The notes: generated from the sequence alone by a model not told the origin. 64,000 nucleotides of DNA from Staphylococcus shinii (GCF_017583065.1 NZ_JAGEVL010000003.1:1-64000), one strand, 5' to 3'. Shown: positions 47,811-57,313, counted from the stretch's first letter. Numbers and translations: made by a program.

Positions 47811-49571
47811 TTATACTGTCTCTCCTTCGAAATTAATTAAATATTGGAGTACTTTCATTAGTTTTTCATTTCCACCAGCAATTGGACGCCAGTTAAACTG
47901 TACAACTTCTGCACCGCCATCTTGAATCGCTGATGTAAAACTTTGTAGGCCAATATTAATTACGCTAGGTGTCATATTGATTAAATTCATCACTTTCTCA
48001 TCAACAGTTAAATCAACTTGTTCTATCTCAAAAGATTTTATTTCACGGTTTGGTTGCATCACATTACTACCAATGATGTTTAACGCTGTACGCACCATTT
48101 GATCATTCGTTTCGCATACTACAGCGCCAGCTGCTTCTAAGGTATTTATTTGTGCTTGATAATCTTGATGATCATGCTCTGTTCCAACCACAGTTGCTAA
48201 TACTGCTAAAGAGCGTCCTTCTTCTTGTACTTTTTGAAGAATATTCTTAATTGTTGGCGCTAATTCATTTGCCATATCATCATGACTACCATAGCCAATG
48301 ACATTATCTAACATAATGACTGCAGTTGATGGATCAGCTGATGATGTTTCTAACATTTCAATACGCTTTGTCGGATCAATCATTGGGTGTGGTCTACCTT
48401 GAGTATAAATATCATCACCTAAATCAATAATTTCATGATTTCCACCTTTGTATGAGTAACCTTCTGGCATTGCATCTGTTGAATCATCACCTAATGTATC
48501 TTTAACTAACATCGCAGCTTCAGATGCTAAAGTACCTCCAGAGTAATAACCCTTGATACCATTTTGTTTTGCGTTTAAAGTCACCGAAATATTCTCTTTC
48601 ACATGTGGTTTGAATTGTGGTGTTTCATCATTTGAAAGTTGAACAGAAATACGAGCAGCCTCTTCCAATGTATACGCATGATAAATGTTTTCTTCAGTAT
48701 AAGTAGGTTTTGAGCCTAAGAATAAAGTAACGACTGGTTTATCAATGTTACGTAATAGATTCAACACTTTTTCTTCTACTTCTTTAGCTGGTGGCTTAGA
48801 AATAACAGTAATCACTTTAACTTTTGGATCTGAATTTAAAGCTTTTATGCTATCTAACATTGTGATTGCACCAACTTCAGTTGATAAATCACGGCCACCT
48901 GTACCTAATGCATTCGTTACGCCTTTACCCTCTCTATCGATAATCGTTGTAACTTCTTGAATACCTGTACCTGATGCACCTACGACACCGATATCACCTT
49001 GGTTGACTGTATTAGTAAACGCGAGTGGTAAACCATGAATAATTCCCGTACCACAGTCTGGTCCCATAACTAGTAACCCTTTATCATGGGCAAGTTTTTT
49101 CAGGCGTACTTCATCTTCTTTAGCAACGTTATCACTGAACATAAAGACATTTAAATTATGGTTCAAAGCATTTTCTGCTTCCATAGCTGCATATTGTCCA
49201 GGAATAGAGATTAATGCAAGATTAGGATTATTAGCTAATTCTAACGCGCGCTTCCAGTTTGAAGCTTCATCTTGTTTTTGTGATTTTTCGTCACTTTCAT
49301 TTTTACCTTTTAGTTCTGCTTCTACTTCTTGATTAACTTCTTCAACTTTAGCTTCATCATCTGTATCAACAACAATAACAATATCGTTTGGTTTCGCTTC
49401 TTCTAGCTCAGGTGTACCTAAGCCAGATGATTTGAATATATCTTTATTGGCAGGCGTGCCCATCATAATAGATACTTTATTAACACCTTCAATAGCAGAT
49501 AATTTGTTTGATAGTAGCATTAATACAATTGAATCTTGATACGTATTTTCTTTAATTATTGTGTATAACAT
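47811..49571 (-). CDS. allF: Oxamate carbamoyltransferase subunit AllF (FdrA family)
   Basis: 586 aa. Related to the succinyl-CoA synthetase alpha subunit: GLLVMGPDCGTGIIHG and GVVGASGTGIQEVTTIIDREG. It has a charged insert (about residues 70-105, EAELKGKNESDEKSQKQDE) that makes it longer than E. coli FdrA, which I recall as about 555 aa. GGAGG precedes the ATG. First subunit gene of allFGH. Confidence 0.9.
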   Translation of the reverse strand: MLYTIIKENTYQDSIVLMLLSNKLSAIEGVNKVSIMMGTPANKDIFKSSGLGTPELEEAKPNDIVIVVDTDDEAKVEEVNQEVEAELKGKNESDEKSQKQDEASNWKRALELANNPNLALISIPGQYAAMEAENALNHNLNVFMFSDNVAKEDEVRLKKLAHDKGLLVMGPDCGTGIIHGLPLAFTNTVNQGDIGVVGASGTGIQEVTTIIDREGKGVTNALGTGGRDLSTEVGAITMLDSIKALNSDPKVKVITVISKPPAKEVEEKVLNLLRNIDKPVVTLFLGSKPTYTEENIYHAYTLEEAARISVQLSNDETPQFKPHVKENISVTLNAKQNGIKGYYSGGTLASEAAMLVKDTLGDDSTDAMPEGYSYKGGNHEIIDLGDDIYTQGRPHPMIDPTKRIEMLETSSADPSTAVIMLDNVIGYGSHDDMANELAPTIKNILQKVQEEGRSLAVLATVVGTEHDHQDYQAQINTLEAAGAVVCETNDQMVRTALNIIGSNVMQPNREIKSFEIEQVDLTVDEKVMNLINMTPSVINIGLQSFTSAIQDGGAEVVQFNWRPIAGGNEKLMKVLQYLINFEGETV

Positions 49572-49586
49572 CTTATGCCTCCATTA

Positions 49587-50636
49587 TTATTCTGCAAATC
49601 TATTTTTTCCGTGGTAGCGATCATAATGTACATCATCCGAAATTAAGTATTCATAGATGTCATCAACAATTTCTATACCATCTTCGTCATATTTTTCACT
49701 GCGCATACGCCCACGTTCACCTGGGTAGAAAATTTCGCCGTATCCTTCTGCGGCAGGCTGTGATTTAAGCTCATCTAGCATAGTTGAAATACGTGTCTTA
49801 AACTGTCCTAAGTCAGTGAAAAACGCTGGATTTATCACGATATGCAACTGACCTAAATCTCGGCCTTTGGTTAAATCTTTATACATTGATGATACATGTA
49901 CACCATGAGGCACACCTAATAAACTACCGGATAGAATATCGACCATCATCATTAAGCCATATCCTTTAGGGCCAGCTACTGGAACGAGTGCATGTACATC
50001 TCTTGCGTCAGTAGTCGGCTCACCTTGTGCATCCACCGCCCACGTATCTGGGATAGATAAATGTTTTGCTCTCGCGTCAAGTACCTTCCCCCACGCTTGC
50101 ACTGTCGTTGCCATATCAAATGTGATAATACGGTCGTCATTCGACGGCGCACTAAATGCAATCGGGTTAGTTCCAAAGTATGGTTCTGTACCGCCAAATG
50201 GCACTACCATTGGATCTGATTGACACATACTAATACCAACCATATTCTCTTTTGCAGCCATTTCGACGAAGTAACCAAGTGCCCCACTATGAGAAATGTG
50301 CTTCATACCAACAACTGCAACACCACTCTCTTTAGCCATTGCAATAGCTTTTTCCATTGCTTGTTTCGCAGCTTGGTGACCAGGGCCATTATCTCCTTCA
50401 AAGACTGCAGCTGAAGGACCTGTTTGTTCAAATTGATAGTTTGGATTAGCTGTTATGCCACCTTTAGCAATACGTTCTGCATAATACTCAACTCTAACAG
50501 CACCATGAGAATGGATACCCCTATGGTCTGCAAATGTAAGTACGTCTGCAACATCCATTGCAGCATTTTCATTTAATCCAGCTTTTACCAATTTATTTTT
50601 CATGAGTTCAAGTAATTGTTCTTTCGATACACGCAT
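49587..50636 (-). CDS. allD: Ureidoglycolate dehydrogenase AllD, copy 1
   Basis: 349 aa, NAD-dependent malate/L-lactate dehydrogenase type 2 family. Oxidises ureidoglycolate to oxalurate. Motifs as in E. coli AllD: ADHRGIHSHGAVRVEYYAERI, the catalytic His in HISHSGALGYF, MCQSDPMVVPFGG, GTNPIAF and VAGPKGYGLMMMVDI. The C-terminus (NRFAE) also resembles E. coli AllD, so this is the better candidate for the true enzyme. It lies 15 bp before allF. Confidence 0.9.
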   Translation of the reverse strand: MRVSKEQLLELMKNKLVKAGLNENAAMDVADVLTFADHRGIHSHGAVRVEYYAERIAKGGITANPNYQFEQTGPSAAVFEGDNGPGHQAAKQAMEKAIAMAKESGVAVVGMKHISHSGALGYFVEMAAKENMVGISMCQSDPMVVPFGGTEPYFGTNPIAFSAPSNDDRIITFDMATTVQAWGKVLDARAKHLSIPDTWAVDAQGEPTTDARDVHALVPVAGPKGYGLMMMVDILSGSLLGVPHGVHVSSMYKDLTKGRDLGQLHIVINPAFFTDLGQFKTRISTMLDELKSQPAAEGYGEIFYPGERGRMRSEKYDEDGIEIVDDIYEYLISDDVHYDRYHGKNRFAE

Positions 50637-50694
50637 ACGAAAACCTCCTCACTTTATAGTCAATTCCAATAAAATTTGTCTCCGTTCAGTCTAT

Positions 50695-50790
50695 TTATTG
50701 CATTAAAAAGGAAGCTACTTGGGAGAGTAAGCTTAATCTTGAAATGTACACCATCGTACATTTCATAACGTTCCCCTTTCACTTCCTTTA
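50695..50790 (-). other. Hairpin-rich gap between the two allD copies, with a possible 23-codon ORF
   Basis: Outer arms aaaggaag / cttccttt (followed by TTTTT on the minus strand) enclose the hairpin gaaatgtac / gtacatttc. It looks like a partial terminator. A 23-codon ORF (50766 down to 50695) begins ATGAAATGTACG after AAAGGGGAACGTT. It could be a leader peptide or chance. Either would lower expression from allD copy 1 onward. Confidence 0.4.
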
Positions 50791-50797
50791 GTTGTAT

Positions 50798-51829
50798 TTA
50801 ATACAGTTGTTCTGAGACTAAATAGTCATAAATACTTTTAGCCACTGGAATACCACTTTTAGCATAACGTTGTTTAACTGTTTCTTGGATTTCTCCAGGA
50901 TAGTAGACTTGTTCAAATCCCTGTGCTGGTTTAATATCATGTAACTCATCAACCATTTCAGAGACTTTTTCTAAAAATAATCTTTCGTCTCCGAAATAAG
51001 CCGGATTAATTACAATATGAAACTGCCCTAATCTACGGTACTGGCTTAAATCCTTATACATTGAAGTGACATGTTGACCGAATGGCAATCCTAGGAGGCT
51101 GCCGGCTAAGATATCAACCATCATCATTAGCCCATAACCTTTAGGCCCTGCAACTGGTAATAACGCTGCTACTTCGAAGGGATCGGTTGTCGGTTCACCT
51201 TGGTTATTCACCGCCCATGTATCTGGGATTGCTTTATGTTTAGAACGCGCATCCAAGATTTTCCCCCAAGCTTGCACTGTCGTTGCCATATCGAACAAAA
51301 TAGGCTCGCCTGATTGTCGTGGTGCAGCAAATGCAATAGGATTCGTGCCAAAGTATGGCTTCGTACCACCAAATGGAACAACCATCGGATCTGATTGACA
51401 CACTGTAATAGCTACCATACCTCGTTTTGCAGCTTGTTCTGCAAAATAGCCAATCGCGCCACTATGTCCCATTTCTTTAACACCTACCATACCAATACCA
51501 CTATTCTTAGCCATAGTGATTGCTTCTTCCATTGCTTGATATGCCACATAATGTCCTACTGCATTATCTCCAAAATAAGTTCCAGCTGAAGGACCATTTT
51601 GCGTAAATTCAAAATTAGGCTCTAAATTATAGCCTTGCTTCGAAATACGTTCTGCATAATATTGCATACGCACGGAACCATGAGAATGAATACCGCGCTC
51701 ATCAGCAAATATCATAAGGTCAGCCGTTTTGTCTGCTTGTACTTCAGGAAGACCAGCTTGTGTCAATTTTCTCTTGAACAGTTCACGTAATTTATCTCTT
51801 TCAACGTATACTAACGTCTCTTCTTCCAT
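50798..51829 (-). CDS. Ureidoglycolate dehydrogenase-like protein, copy 2
   Basis: 343 aa from the ATG at 51829 (AAGGAAGG upstream). Same family and motifs as its neighbour: ADERGIHSHGSVRMQYYAERI, GHSGAIGYF, CQSDPMVVPFGG and AGPKGYGLMMMVDI. The tandem copies are clearly related but well diverged, so the duplication is old or the second copy was imported. It may oxidise ureidoglycolate, a stereoisomer or another 2-hydroxy acid. It directly follows allE. Confidence 0.85.
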   Translation of the reverse strand: MEEETLVYVERDKLRELFKRKLTQAGLPEVQADKTADLMIFADERGIHSHGSVRMQYYAERISKQGYNLEPNFEFTQNGPSAGTYFGDNAVGHYVAYQAMEEAITMAKNSGIGMVGVKEMGHSGAIGYFAEQAAKRGMVAITVCQSDPMVVPFGGTKPYFGTNPIAFAAPRQSGEPILFDMATTVQAWGKILDARSKHKAIPDTWAVNNQGEPTTDPFEVAALLPVAGPKGYGLMMMVDILAGSLLGLPFGQHVTSMYKDLSQYRRLGQFHIVINPAYFGDERLFLEKVSEMVDELHDIKPAQGFEQVYYPGEIQETVKQRYAKSGIPVAKSIYDYLVSEQLY

Positions 51830-51844
51830 CGTTAACAACCTTCC

Positions 51845-52633
51845 TTAAATTTCAATATCTCTATTAGCATCTTTTGAATAGATATATGCAAATGGTTCAT
51901 CTAAACCTACTGCATATGTCGCTTGAGGCGCATAGGCACCCATAAAGATATAATCTCCTTTATCAACTGGCATCCATTCATTATCTAAATTGTACATGCC
52001 ACGTCCGCTTAAGATATAAGCCCCGTGTTCTTGTACATGTGTTTCAATATAGCCATGTGACGCACCAGGCTTAAATGATAAAATATGAATATTCATATCA
52101 TATGCAAGTTCTTTTGGTAAAAGATCCAAGATTTTAACTTCTTCCATACCTTCATACGGTTCTTGCACCATGTCATTAACGTTGCCAGTAACCACTTCTG
52201 GTGTATATCCTTCTAATGGTTGATAACGTTTTTTATATAAAAATACTCTACTATCATTATTTTGATTACTGTTTTCAAACGTCATAACTTGATGAGCTGG
52301 CACATATAAATAACCGCCTGCGCTTAACTCATACTTTTTATCATCTGCGTATGCATTGATATTACCGTATTCGACATAGATAAATGTTTGTACACCATTT
52401 CCACCAAAGCCTTGTTTATTGCCGCCTTGATTTTTCAAAGTAACTAAATAATCAACAAAGCGAGCACCTAACCTTGGAGATCCCATGATAGTTACATCAC
52501 AATCTTCAAAACCTGGGACTACATTATTAACTAAGCCATCTGGCGTAATTACTGCATAGTTATCCTTTTTAATTACTGAACGTGTTTCTAACAATCCTTC
52601 TCTATAACCTTGATTGTGGTTTAAATAACCCAT
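51845..52633 (-). CDS. allE: (S)-Ureidoglycine aminohydrolase AllE
   Basis: 262 aa, double cupin. Releases ammonia from ureidoglycine and gives (S)-ureidoglycolate. C-terminal metal-binding cupin: [38 protein letters not shown], with His/Glu/His ligands in the same arrangement as E. coli AllE. The N-terminal [33 protein letters not shown] is also typical. Between allC and allD copy 2 on the minus strand. Confidence 0.93.
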   Translation of the reverse strand: MGYLNHNQGYREGLLETRSVIKKDNYAVITPDGLVNNVVPGFEDCDVTIMGSPRLGARFVDYLVTLKNQGGNKQGFGGNGVQTFIYVEYGNINAYADDKKYELSAGGYLYVPAHQVMTFENSNQNNDSRVFLYKKRYQPLEGYTPEVVTGNVNDMVQEPYEGMEEVKILDLLPKELAYDMNIHILSFKPGASHGYIETHVQEHGAYILSGRGMYNLDNEWMPVDKGDYIFMGAYAPQATYAVGLDEPFAYIYSKDANRDIEI

Positions 52634-52733
52634 AAAAACATTACTCCTTTTCTCTTTTTGGAATTATTCTTTTCTCGTTAAAAATTATGGAACAATTCAT
52701 ATTAAACTGTTTTAATCCGTGCTTATTTAATAC

Positions 52734-53966
52734 TTATTCTTCATAAGCAAGTTGATATAATACTTGTTTAAGCACCTCTATGCCTTTAACCAAATCTTCA
52801 ATGTTGGTTTCTTCTGTAACATTATGACTCACACCATTAATAGATGGGACAAACAACATTGCGGTCGGTATGTATTTAGCAAAGATTTGAGAATCATGCC
52901 CTGCACCTGATGGCATCATCTTACTGTCATTAGAACCAACTACTTGTTCAGCAGCTTGTTCTACTACTTTGACTAAGCTTTCATCCATCATGGTTGGTGC
53001 TTCGTCCATCCACAAGTTAATGTCGTATTCGACACCTTCTTGTTCTGATACCGTTCTGATGCAATCATCAATTGTCTTTGCAAAATCATTTAACGCTTCT
53101 TGATTGATATGTCTACAATCAATTGAAAAAGTCACTTCCCCTGGCACTACGTTTACTGTGTTTGGAACAGGGTCAACACGACCAAAAGTAATCACTAGTG
53201 GGTCACCAATTGTTCTTGATTTATCAGTTAGCTCTGTTGCGATTTTACTGAAAGCAACTACTGCATCTCTTCTTAACCCCATCGGTGTTGTTCCCGCATG
53301 GTTTGCTTCGCCTTTTAAATTAATCGTATAACGTTTTTGTCCAACGATTCCGTTGACGACACCGATTGCTTTCTGCTCGGTTTCCAATACTTTGCCTTGT
53401 TCGATATGTACTTCAATAAATGACTTAATATAGCTATAATCATTATCTTCATTACGATAATCAAAACCAGCGTTGTTCATTGCTGCTTTAAAATTAATAC
53501 CTTCGCCATCAGCAATATCATTTACGTCTTCGCTTTTAGCTAAGTTAAAGAAATTTTTACTTCCCCAAAATGCGTACGGGAAGCGGCTACCTTCTTCTTC
53601 TGCTAATGCCAAAACTTCAAGCGAACGTAGTGGTTGACCATGCTCAGCTTTCAATGATTGCATTGCAACTAACGCTGCTAATACACCAAACTGACCATCT
53701 AAATGACCACCTTCAACAACGGTATCAATATGTGAACCAGACATAATTGTCTCTTCAGGGTATTTGCTACCTTCGATACGTCCTTTTAAATTACCGACAC
53801 TGTCGAAACTAGCTTCAAACCCTTCCTTTTCTAATGTATGTTTTAATTCATGTACAGCATTTGACCACTCATCTGAATATAGTAAGCGCGTAATACCGCC
53901 ACCGTTCAATCCACCAAAACTGGTGAACTTTTTATCTAAAGATTCAAAAGAAGATCGTATGTCCAT
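52734..53966 (-). CDS. allC: Allantoate amidohydrolase AllC
   Basis: 410 aa from the ATG at 53966, chosen because AAGGAG lies 9 nt before it; E. coli AllC is about the same length. M20 di-metal hydrolase: SGSHIDTVVEGGHLDGQFGVLAA, LAEEEGSRFPYAFWGSKNFF, EVHIEQGKVLE, GEANHAGTTPM and SGAGHDSQIFAK. Converts allantoate to ureidoglycine, ammonia and CO2. First gene of the minus-strand all operon, with a cre site 33 bp upstream. Confidence 0.94.
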   Translation of the reverse strand: MDIRSSFESLDKKFTSFGGLNGGGITRLLYSDEWSNAVHELKHTLEKEGFEASFDSVGNLKGRIEGSKYPEETIMSGSHIDTVVEGGHLDGQFGVLAALVAMQSLKAEHGQPLRSLEVLALAEEEGSRFPYAFWGSKNFFNLAKSEDVNDIADGEGINFKAAMNNAGFDYRNEDNDYSYIKSFIEVHIEQGKVLETEQKAIGVVNGIVGQKRYTINLKGEANHAGTTPMGLRRDAVVAFSKIATELTDKSRTIGDPLVITFGRVDPVPNTVNVVPGEVTFSIDCRHINQEALNDFAKTIDDCIRTVSEQEGVEYDINLWMDEAPTMMDESLVKVVEQAAEQVVGSNDSKMMPSGAGHDSQIFAKYIPTAMLFVPSINGVSHNVTEETNIEDLVKGIEVLKQVLYQLAYEE

Positions 53967-53999
53967 TAAATTCAACTCCTTTTTCATTTCATAACCAAT

Positions 54000-54013
54000 T
54001 ATAAGCGTTTACA
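54000..54013. promoter_or_regulatory. CcpA cre site in the allC / hydrolase divergent region
   Basis: TATAAGCGTTTACA matches TGWAARCGNTWNCA at 13 of 14 positions. It lies close to allC (its start is 34 bp away) in the 170-bp divergent gap, so it can repress the all operon when sugar is present. No specific ureide regulator gene is in the window. Confidence 0.6.
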
Positions 54014-54136
54014 TTTTAGTTATCATTCACATTTCTAACAATAATGGTTAAGACTTTTATTCGATTTATACAAATACTTCTAAACATTTCTTTGAGATAC
54101 TATAGTTAGCAAATTATATATAGGAGGATGATAGGT

Positions 54137-54958
54137 TTGTCTCAATATCATTCTGAAATTATAGCTGAAGATGGATTCACCTTACCTTTAACAGTTATTG
54201 AAGCAAAAAATGAGCATGTAAAAGGCGTTATCACTTATTTTCATGGAGGCGGATTAATCTGTGGAAGCCCTGACGATCTTCCACAGAGTTACATAGACTT
54301 ATTAACACAAGACTTTCATCTCGTTCTAGTTTCTTATCGTCTCGCACCTGAAAGTAATATGGATACAATTATTAGCGACGCCATACTACAATATGATGCT
54401 ATCAAAAAATGCTATCCGTCACTACCCTTATTTACCTTTGGCCGTTCTGCTGGTGCTTTTTTAGCAATGATTGTCGCAACACATCGTCATGTTGATGGTA
54501 TTGTTGATTTTTATGGCTATTGCCGTGTACATGTACCATCTTTTTTAAGACCAAATTCACAGTACCAGACACTGTCATCTAAAATTACTCCTGAGATACT
54601 TAACCAACTGATTCAACAGCAACCATTAGTCTCTGGGCCAATGCAAGCCAGATATCCTATTTATATTCATGCACGTGGAGAAGCTAAATGGTTAGATTTT
54701 CTTGGCATTCAGACTTCAACACAAAGTGATTATAATATTTCAGCTCAGCAACTCAATCACTTTCCACCAACATTCATTGTCCATTGTATCAATGATTCAG
54801 ATGTGCCATATAGCGAAAGTGAATATATCTATCAAAACGTGAAAATTTGTCATATGGAAACTTTAGAAGATAACCAACATGACTTTGATAGAACAGTAAA
54901 TGAAACTAGCATTAATTTATATATGAAGGCCGTACATTTTTTAAACCAACTCATTTAA
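54137..54958 (+). CDS. Alpha/beta hydrolase, HSL-like
   Basis: 273 aa from the TTG at 54137; AGGAGG lies 9 nt before it, while the ATG at 54128 touches the ribosome site. Oxyanion motif HGGGLICGS, nucleophile Ser in FGRSAGAFLAMIV, Asp in NDSDVPY and His in EDNQHDFDR. Intracellular esterase or amidase. Divergent from allC and cotranscribed with the second amidohydrolase, so it may prepare a substrate for it. Confidence 0.82.
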   Translation: MSQYHSEIIAEDGFTLPLTVIEAKNEHVKGVITYFHGGGLICGSPDDLPQSYIDLLTQDFHLVLVSYRLAPESNMDTIISDAILQYDAIKKCYPSLPLFTFGRSAGAFLAMIVATHRHVDGIVDFYGYCRVHVPSFLRPNSQYQTLSSKITPEILNQLIQQQPLVSGPMQARYPIYIHARGEAKWLDFLGIQTSTQSDYNISAQQLNHFPPTFIVHCINDSDVPYSESEYIYQNVKICHMETLEDNQHDFDRTVNETSINLYMKAVHFLNQLI

Positions 54959-54977
54959 TTGAAGGAGAATGTTTATA

Positions 54978-56228
54978 GTGAATTTACAAAATGTCTTAGA
55001 TAATTTTCAAACGTTTAATAACTTTGCTCGAAACGAACGAAATGGTGGTATTAATCGTATCGCATTTACACATCCAGAGAGGTTAGCTGCATTGAAGTTT
55101 TCTATGTTATGTCAAAAAGCTGGATTAGATGTATATTTTGATTTCTTCGGAAACGTCATCGCACGTAGGGAAGGTAAAGACCCATCTTTGAAACCTGTAG
55201 TTTTAGGTTCTCACATCGATACTGTAAAAGACGGTGGCCAATATGACGGGTTACTTGGTGTACTAGCTGCTTTAGAGGTTATTGAACATTTAAATGCACA
55301 TCAAATAGAAACTGACCACCCTATCATCGTTATTGCTTTTGCCTGTGAGGAGTCAACAAGATTTAACGAGGCTACGTTAGGAAGTAAATATCTAACAGGT
55401 AAAATGACTAAAAATGACATGAAACATATTAAAGACAATGAAGGTAATATACTTTACGATGTCGTCGAACCCTTATCTCAAGACATGCACGGTAAGGCCG
55501 CCTTATTTGAACGTAATCAGATTAAAGCTTTTTTAGAACTACACATTGAACAAGGCCCTATCCTTGAAAAGAACGACAAAGATATCGGTATTGTCACAGA
55601 TATTGCTGCCCCTCACCGTTTCAAGTTGAGTATCCAAGGTGTTACAAGTCACTCTGGTTCAACTCCCATGCCTATGAGAATTGATGCGCTTACTGCATCA
55701 TCAGAAATTATTTTAAGCATTGAATCTATAGGCCAAGCCTACCATGATCAAGGCATTGTTACGACAGTTGGTTACGCTAATGTATATCCAAATACGATGA
55801 ATGCAATTCCAGGAGAAGTTACTTTGCTTATTGATATTCGTGGAAAAGACCTAGCAGTACGTGAACAAGTTGTTACAGAAATCCAACAACAAATTCAAAC
55901 TATCACTCAAAAACGTAAAACAGTATATCATTTAGAAGATTTAGGCCAAGATGACCCACGAAGTTTCAACCATAAAATGGCTCAAATTACTGAACAGAGT
56001 TGTCTTCAGTCCGACTATAGTTTCCGTTATATGTATAGTGGTGCAGGACATGATGCAATGAATTTCGCACCTATTTGTCCCACGAGTATGATTTTCATTC
56101 CTTGTAAAAAAGGGATTAGTCATTCACCTGAAGAATCAGTCACTGAGCAACAAATTGCCAAAGGTATTCAAGTTTATATAAATACAACGATTGAGTTAGC
56201 TAAACTAGAAACAATATTAGAAGATTAA
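54978..56228 (+). CDS. M20 N-carbamoyl-L-amino acid hydrolase-like protein
   Basis: 416 aa from the GTG at 54978 (GAAGGAG at correct distance). GSHIDTVKDGGQYDGLLGVLAAL and CEESTRFNEATLGSKYLTG are the N-carbamoylase (HyuC/AmaB) form, where AllC has EEEGSRFPYAFWGSK. KKGISHSPEE at the C-terminus agrees. It probably removes the carbamoyl group from an N-carbamoyl amino acid, not allantoate. Pairs with the hydrolase upstream (19 bp apart). Confidence 0.88.
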   Translation: MNLQNVLDNFQTFNNFARNERNGGINRIAFTHPERLAALKFSMLCQKAGLDVYFDFFGNVIARREGKDPSLKPVVLGSHIDTVKDGGQYDGLLGVLAALEVIEHLNAHQIETDHPIIVIAFACEESTRFNEATLGSKYLTGKMTKNDMKHIKDNEGNILYDVVEPLSQDMHGKAALFERNQIKAFLELHIEQGPILEKNDKDIGIVTDIAAPHRFKLSIQGVTSHSGSTPMPMRIDALTASSEIILSIESIGQAYHDQGIVTTVGYANVYPNTMNAIPGEVTLLIDIRGKDLAVREQVVTEIQQQIQTITQKRKTVYHLEDLGQDDPRSFNHKMAQITEQSCLQSDYSFRYMYSGAGHDAMNFAPICPTSMIFIPCKKGISHSPEESVTEQQIAKGIQVYINTTIELAKLETILED

Positions 56229-56425
56229 TATATCAATTGTAATATGTTGTTTTCGTTGATTTTCTCCAAAATAATAATATAATTAACAACTAAAGTGAGT
56301 ATCCTATCATACAAAGTAGGTTTCTCACTTTTTTACGTACTATATTCACAAAAAACTTTACCTGTTAAAATTAAATTTTTAACTTTAAAATAATTTTCAA
56401 AACTATACAATAATAAAGGTTGATT

Positions 56426-57016
56426 ATGATGACGAAGATATGTTTTATCAGACATGGAGAAACAGATTGGAATACTGCTGGGAGATTACAAGGACTTACA
56501 AATACCGTTTTAAACGAGAAAGGTATCGACCAAGCAAAAGCTTGCGGTCAGTATTTAAAAGAATCACATTGGGATGTAATTCTTACAAGCCCCTTATCAA
56601 GGGCTAAAACAACTGCACAATGGATTCAACATTACTTAAATATTCCATTAATAGAAAACGACGCGTTTATCGAAGTTTCTTTTGGAGATGCTGAAGGTTT
56701 AACTTCGGAGGAGCGTATCGCCAAATTCCCTTCGCTTGTTTATCCAAATAAAGAAAGCGAAGAGGTAATCAAAGACCGCTTCCTAAAAGGTATAGACTCA
56801 GTTAGAAGTAATTACAAAGATAAAAATATTTTAATTGTTTCTCACGGGGCCTTTATTAATGCAATATTTCATTATTACTCAAATGGCAATATTGGAACCG
56901 GCATCACAAAACTGACAAACGGCAGCATGAGCACATTAAAAATTACTGAAGGTCATTATACTATTATCAATTATGACCAAACTTCACATTTGCCGATGCA
57001 AAGTTCAGGCATCTAA
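56426..57016 (+). CDS. Histidine phosphatase (phosphoglycerate mutase-like)
   Basis: 196 aa. Phosphohistidine motif CFIRHGETDWNTAGRLQG, then SPLSRAKTTAQ, and the second His in VSHGAFINAIF. The enzyme could be a phosphatase of small phospho-sugars or of alpha-ribazole type. Its size fits Bacillus YhfR/PhoE-like proteins, not glycolytic mutase. AAAGG precedes the ATG. Confidence 0.88.
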   Translation: MMTKICFIRHGETDWNTAGRLQGLTNTVLNEKGIDQAKACGQYLKESHWDVILTSPLSRAKTTAQWIQHYLNIPLIENDAFIEVSFGDAEGLTSEERIAKFPSLVYPNKESEEVIKDRFLKGIDSVRSNYKDKNILIVSHGAFINAIFHYYSNGNIGTGITKLTNGSMSTLKITEGHYTIINYDQTSHLPMQSSGI

Positions 57017-57027
57017 AATATTAAGGA

Positions 57028-57304
57028 AGAGAGATAGAAATCTAATTTATTAAAAATTTTTCGTTGCCCTACCTTGGCAAGATGGCTAGATTTGAAAGGG
57101 TTAATTGTTTACCTGAACTTACCCTCATGCACAAACCCACTAACTCTTAAAAGCGGAACACCTGAGTAAGTACTCATGTGTAAGAGCCACTAATTTGTAA
57201 AAGTAGAACACCTGAATAAAACTCAGGTATAAGAAGCACTAAATTAATAAGTGCTTCTTTAAAAAAGTGGCTCTTTAAATAAGCGGAACTTTAAAGAAGT
57301 GGGA
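57028..57304. repeat. Nested inverted and direct repeats in a convergent gap
   Basis: 57028-57115 is a degenerate copy of the staphylococcal gggacag/ttcgt intergenic element (aaatcta / tagattt; ttgcc / ggcaa). From 57136 a 50-bp unit is repeated (57136-57185, 57186-57235, partial third from 57236). Then the complementary arms come back in reverse order: aagtgc, agtggc, agtggg. The result is three nested stems, with cctga / tcagg-type hairpins inside. It lies between two convergent genes. Confidence 0.7.
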
Positions 57305-57313
57305 CTTTAACAG

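Noticed and set aside
42023..56228. Ureide island as a recent mobile element
   Set aside because: No integrase, transposase, flanking repeats or obvious base-composition break was seen around it.
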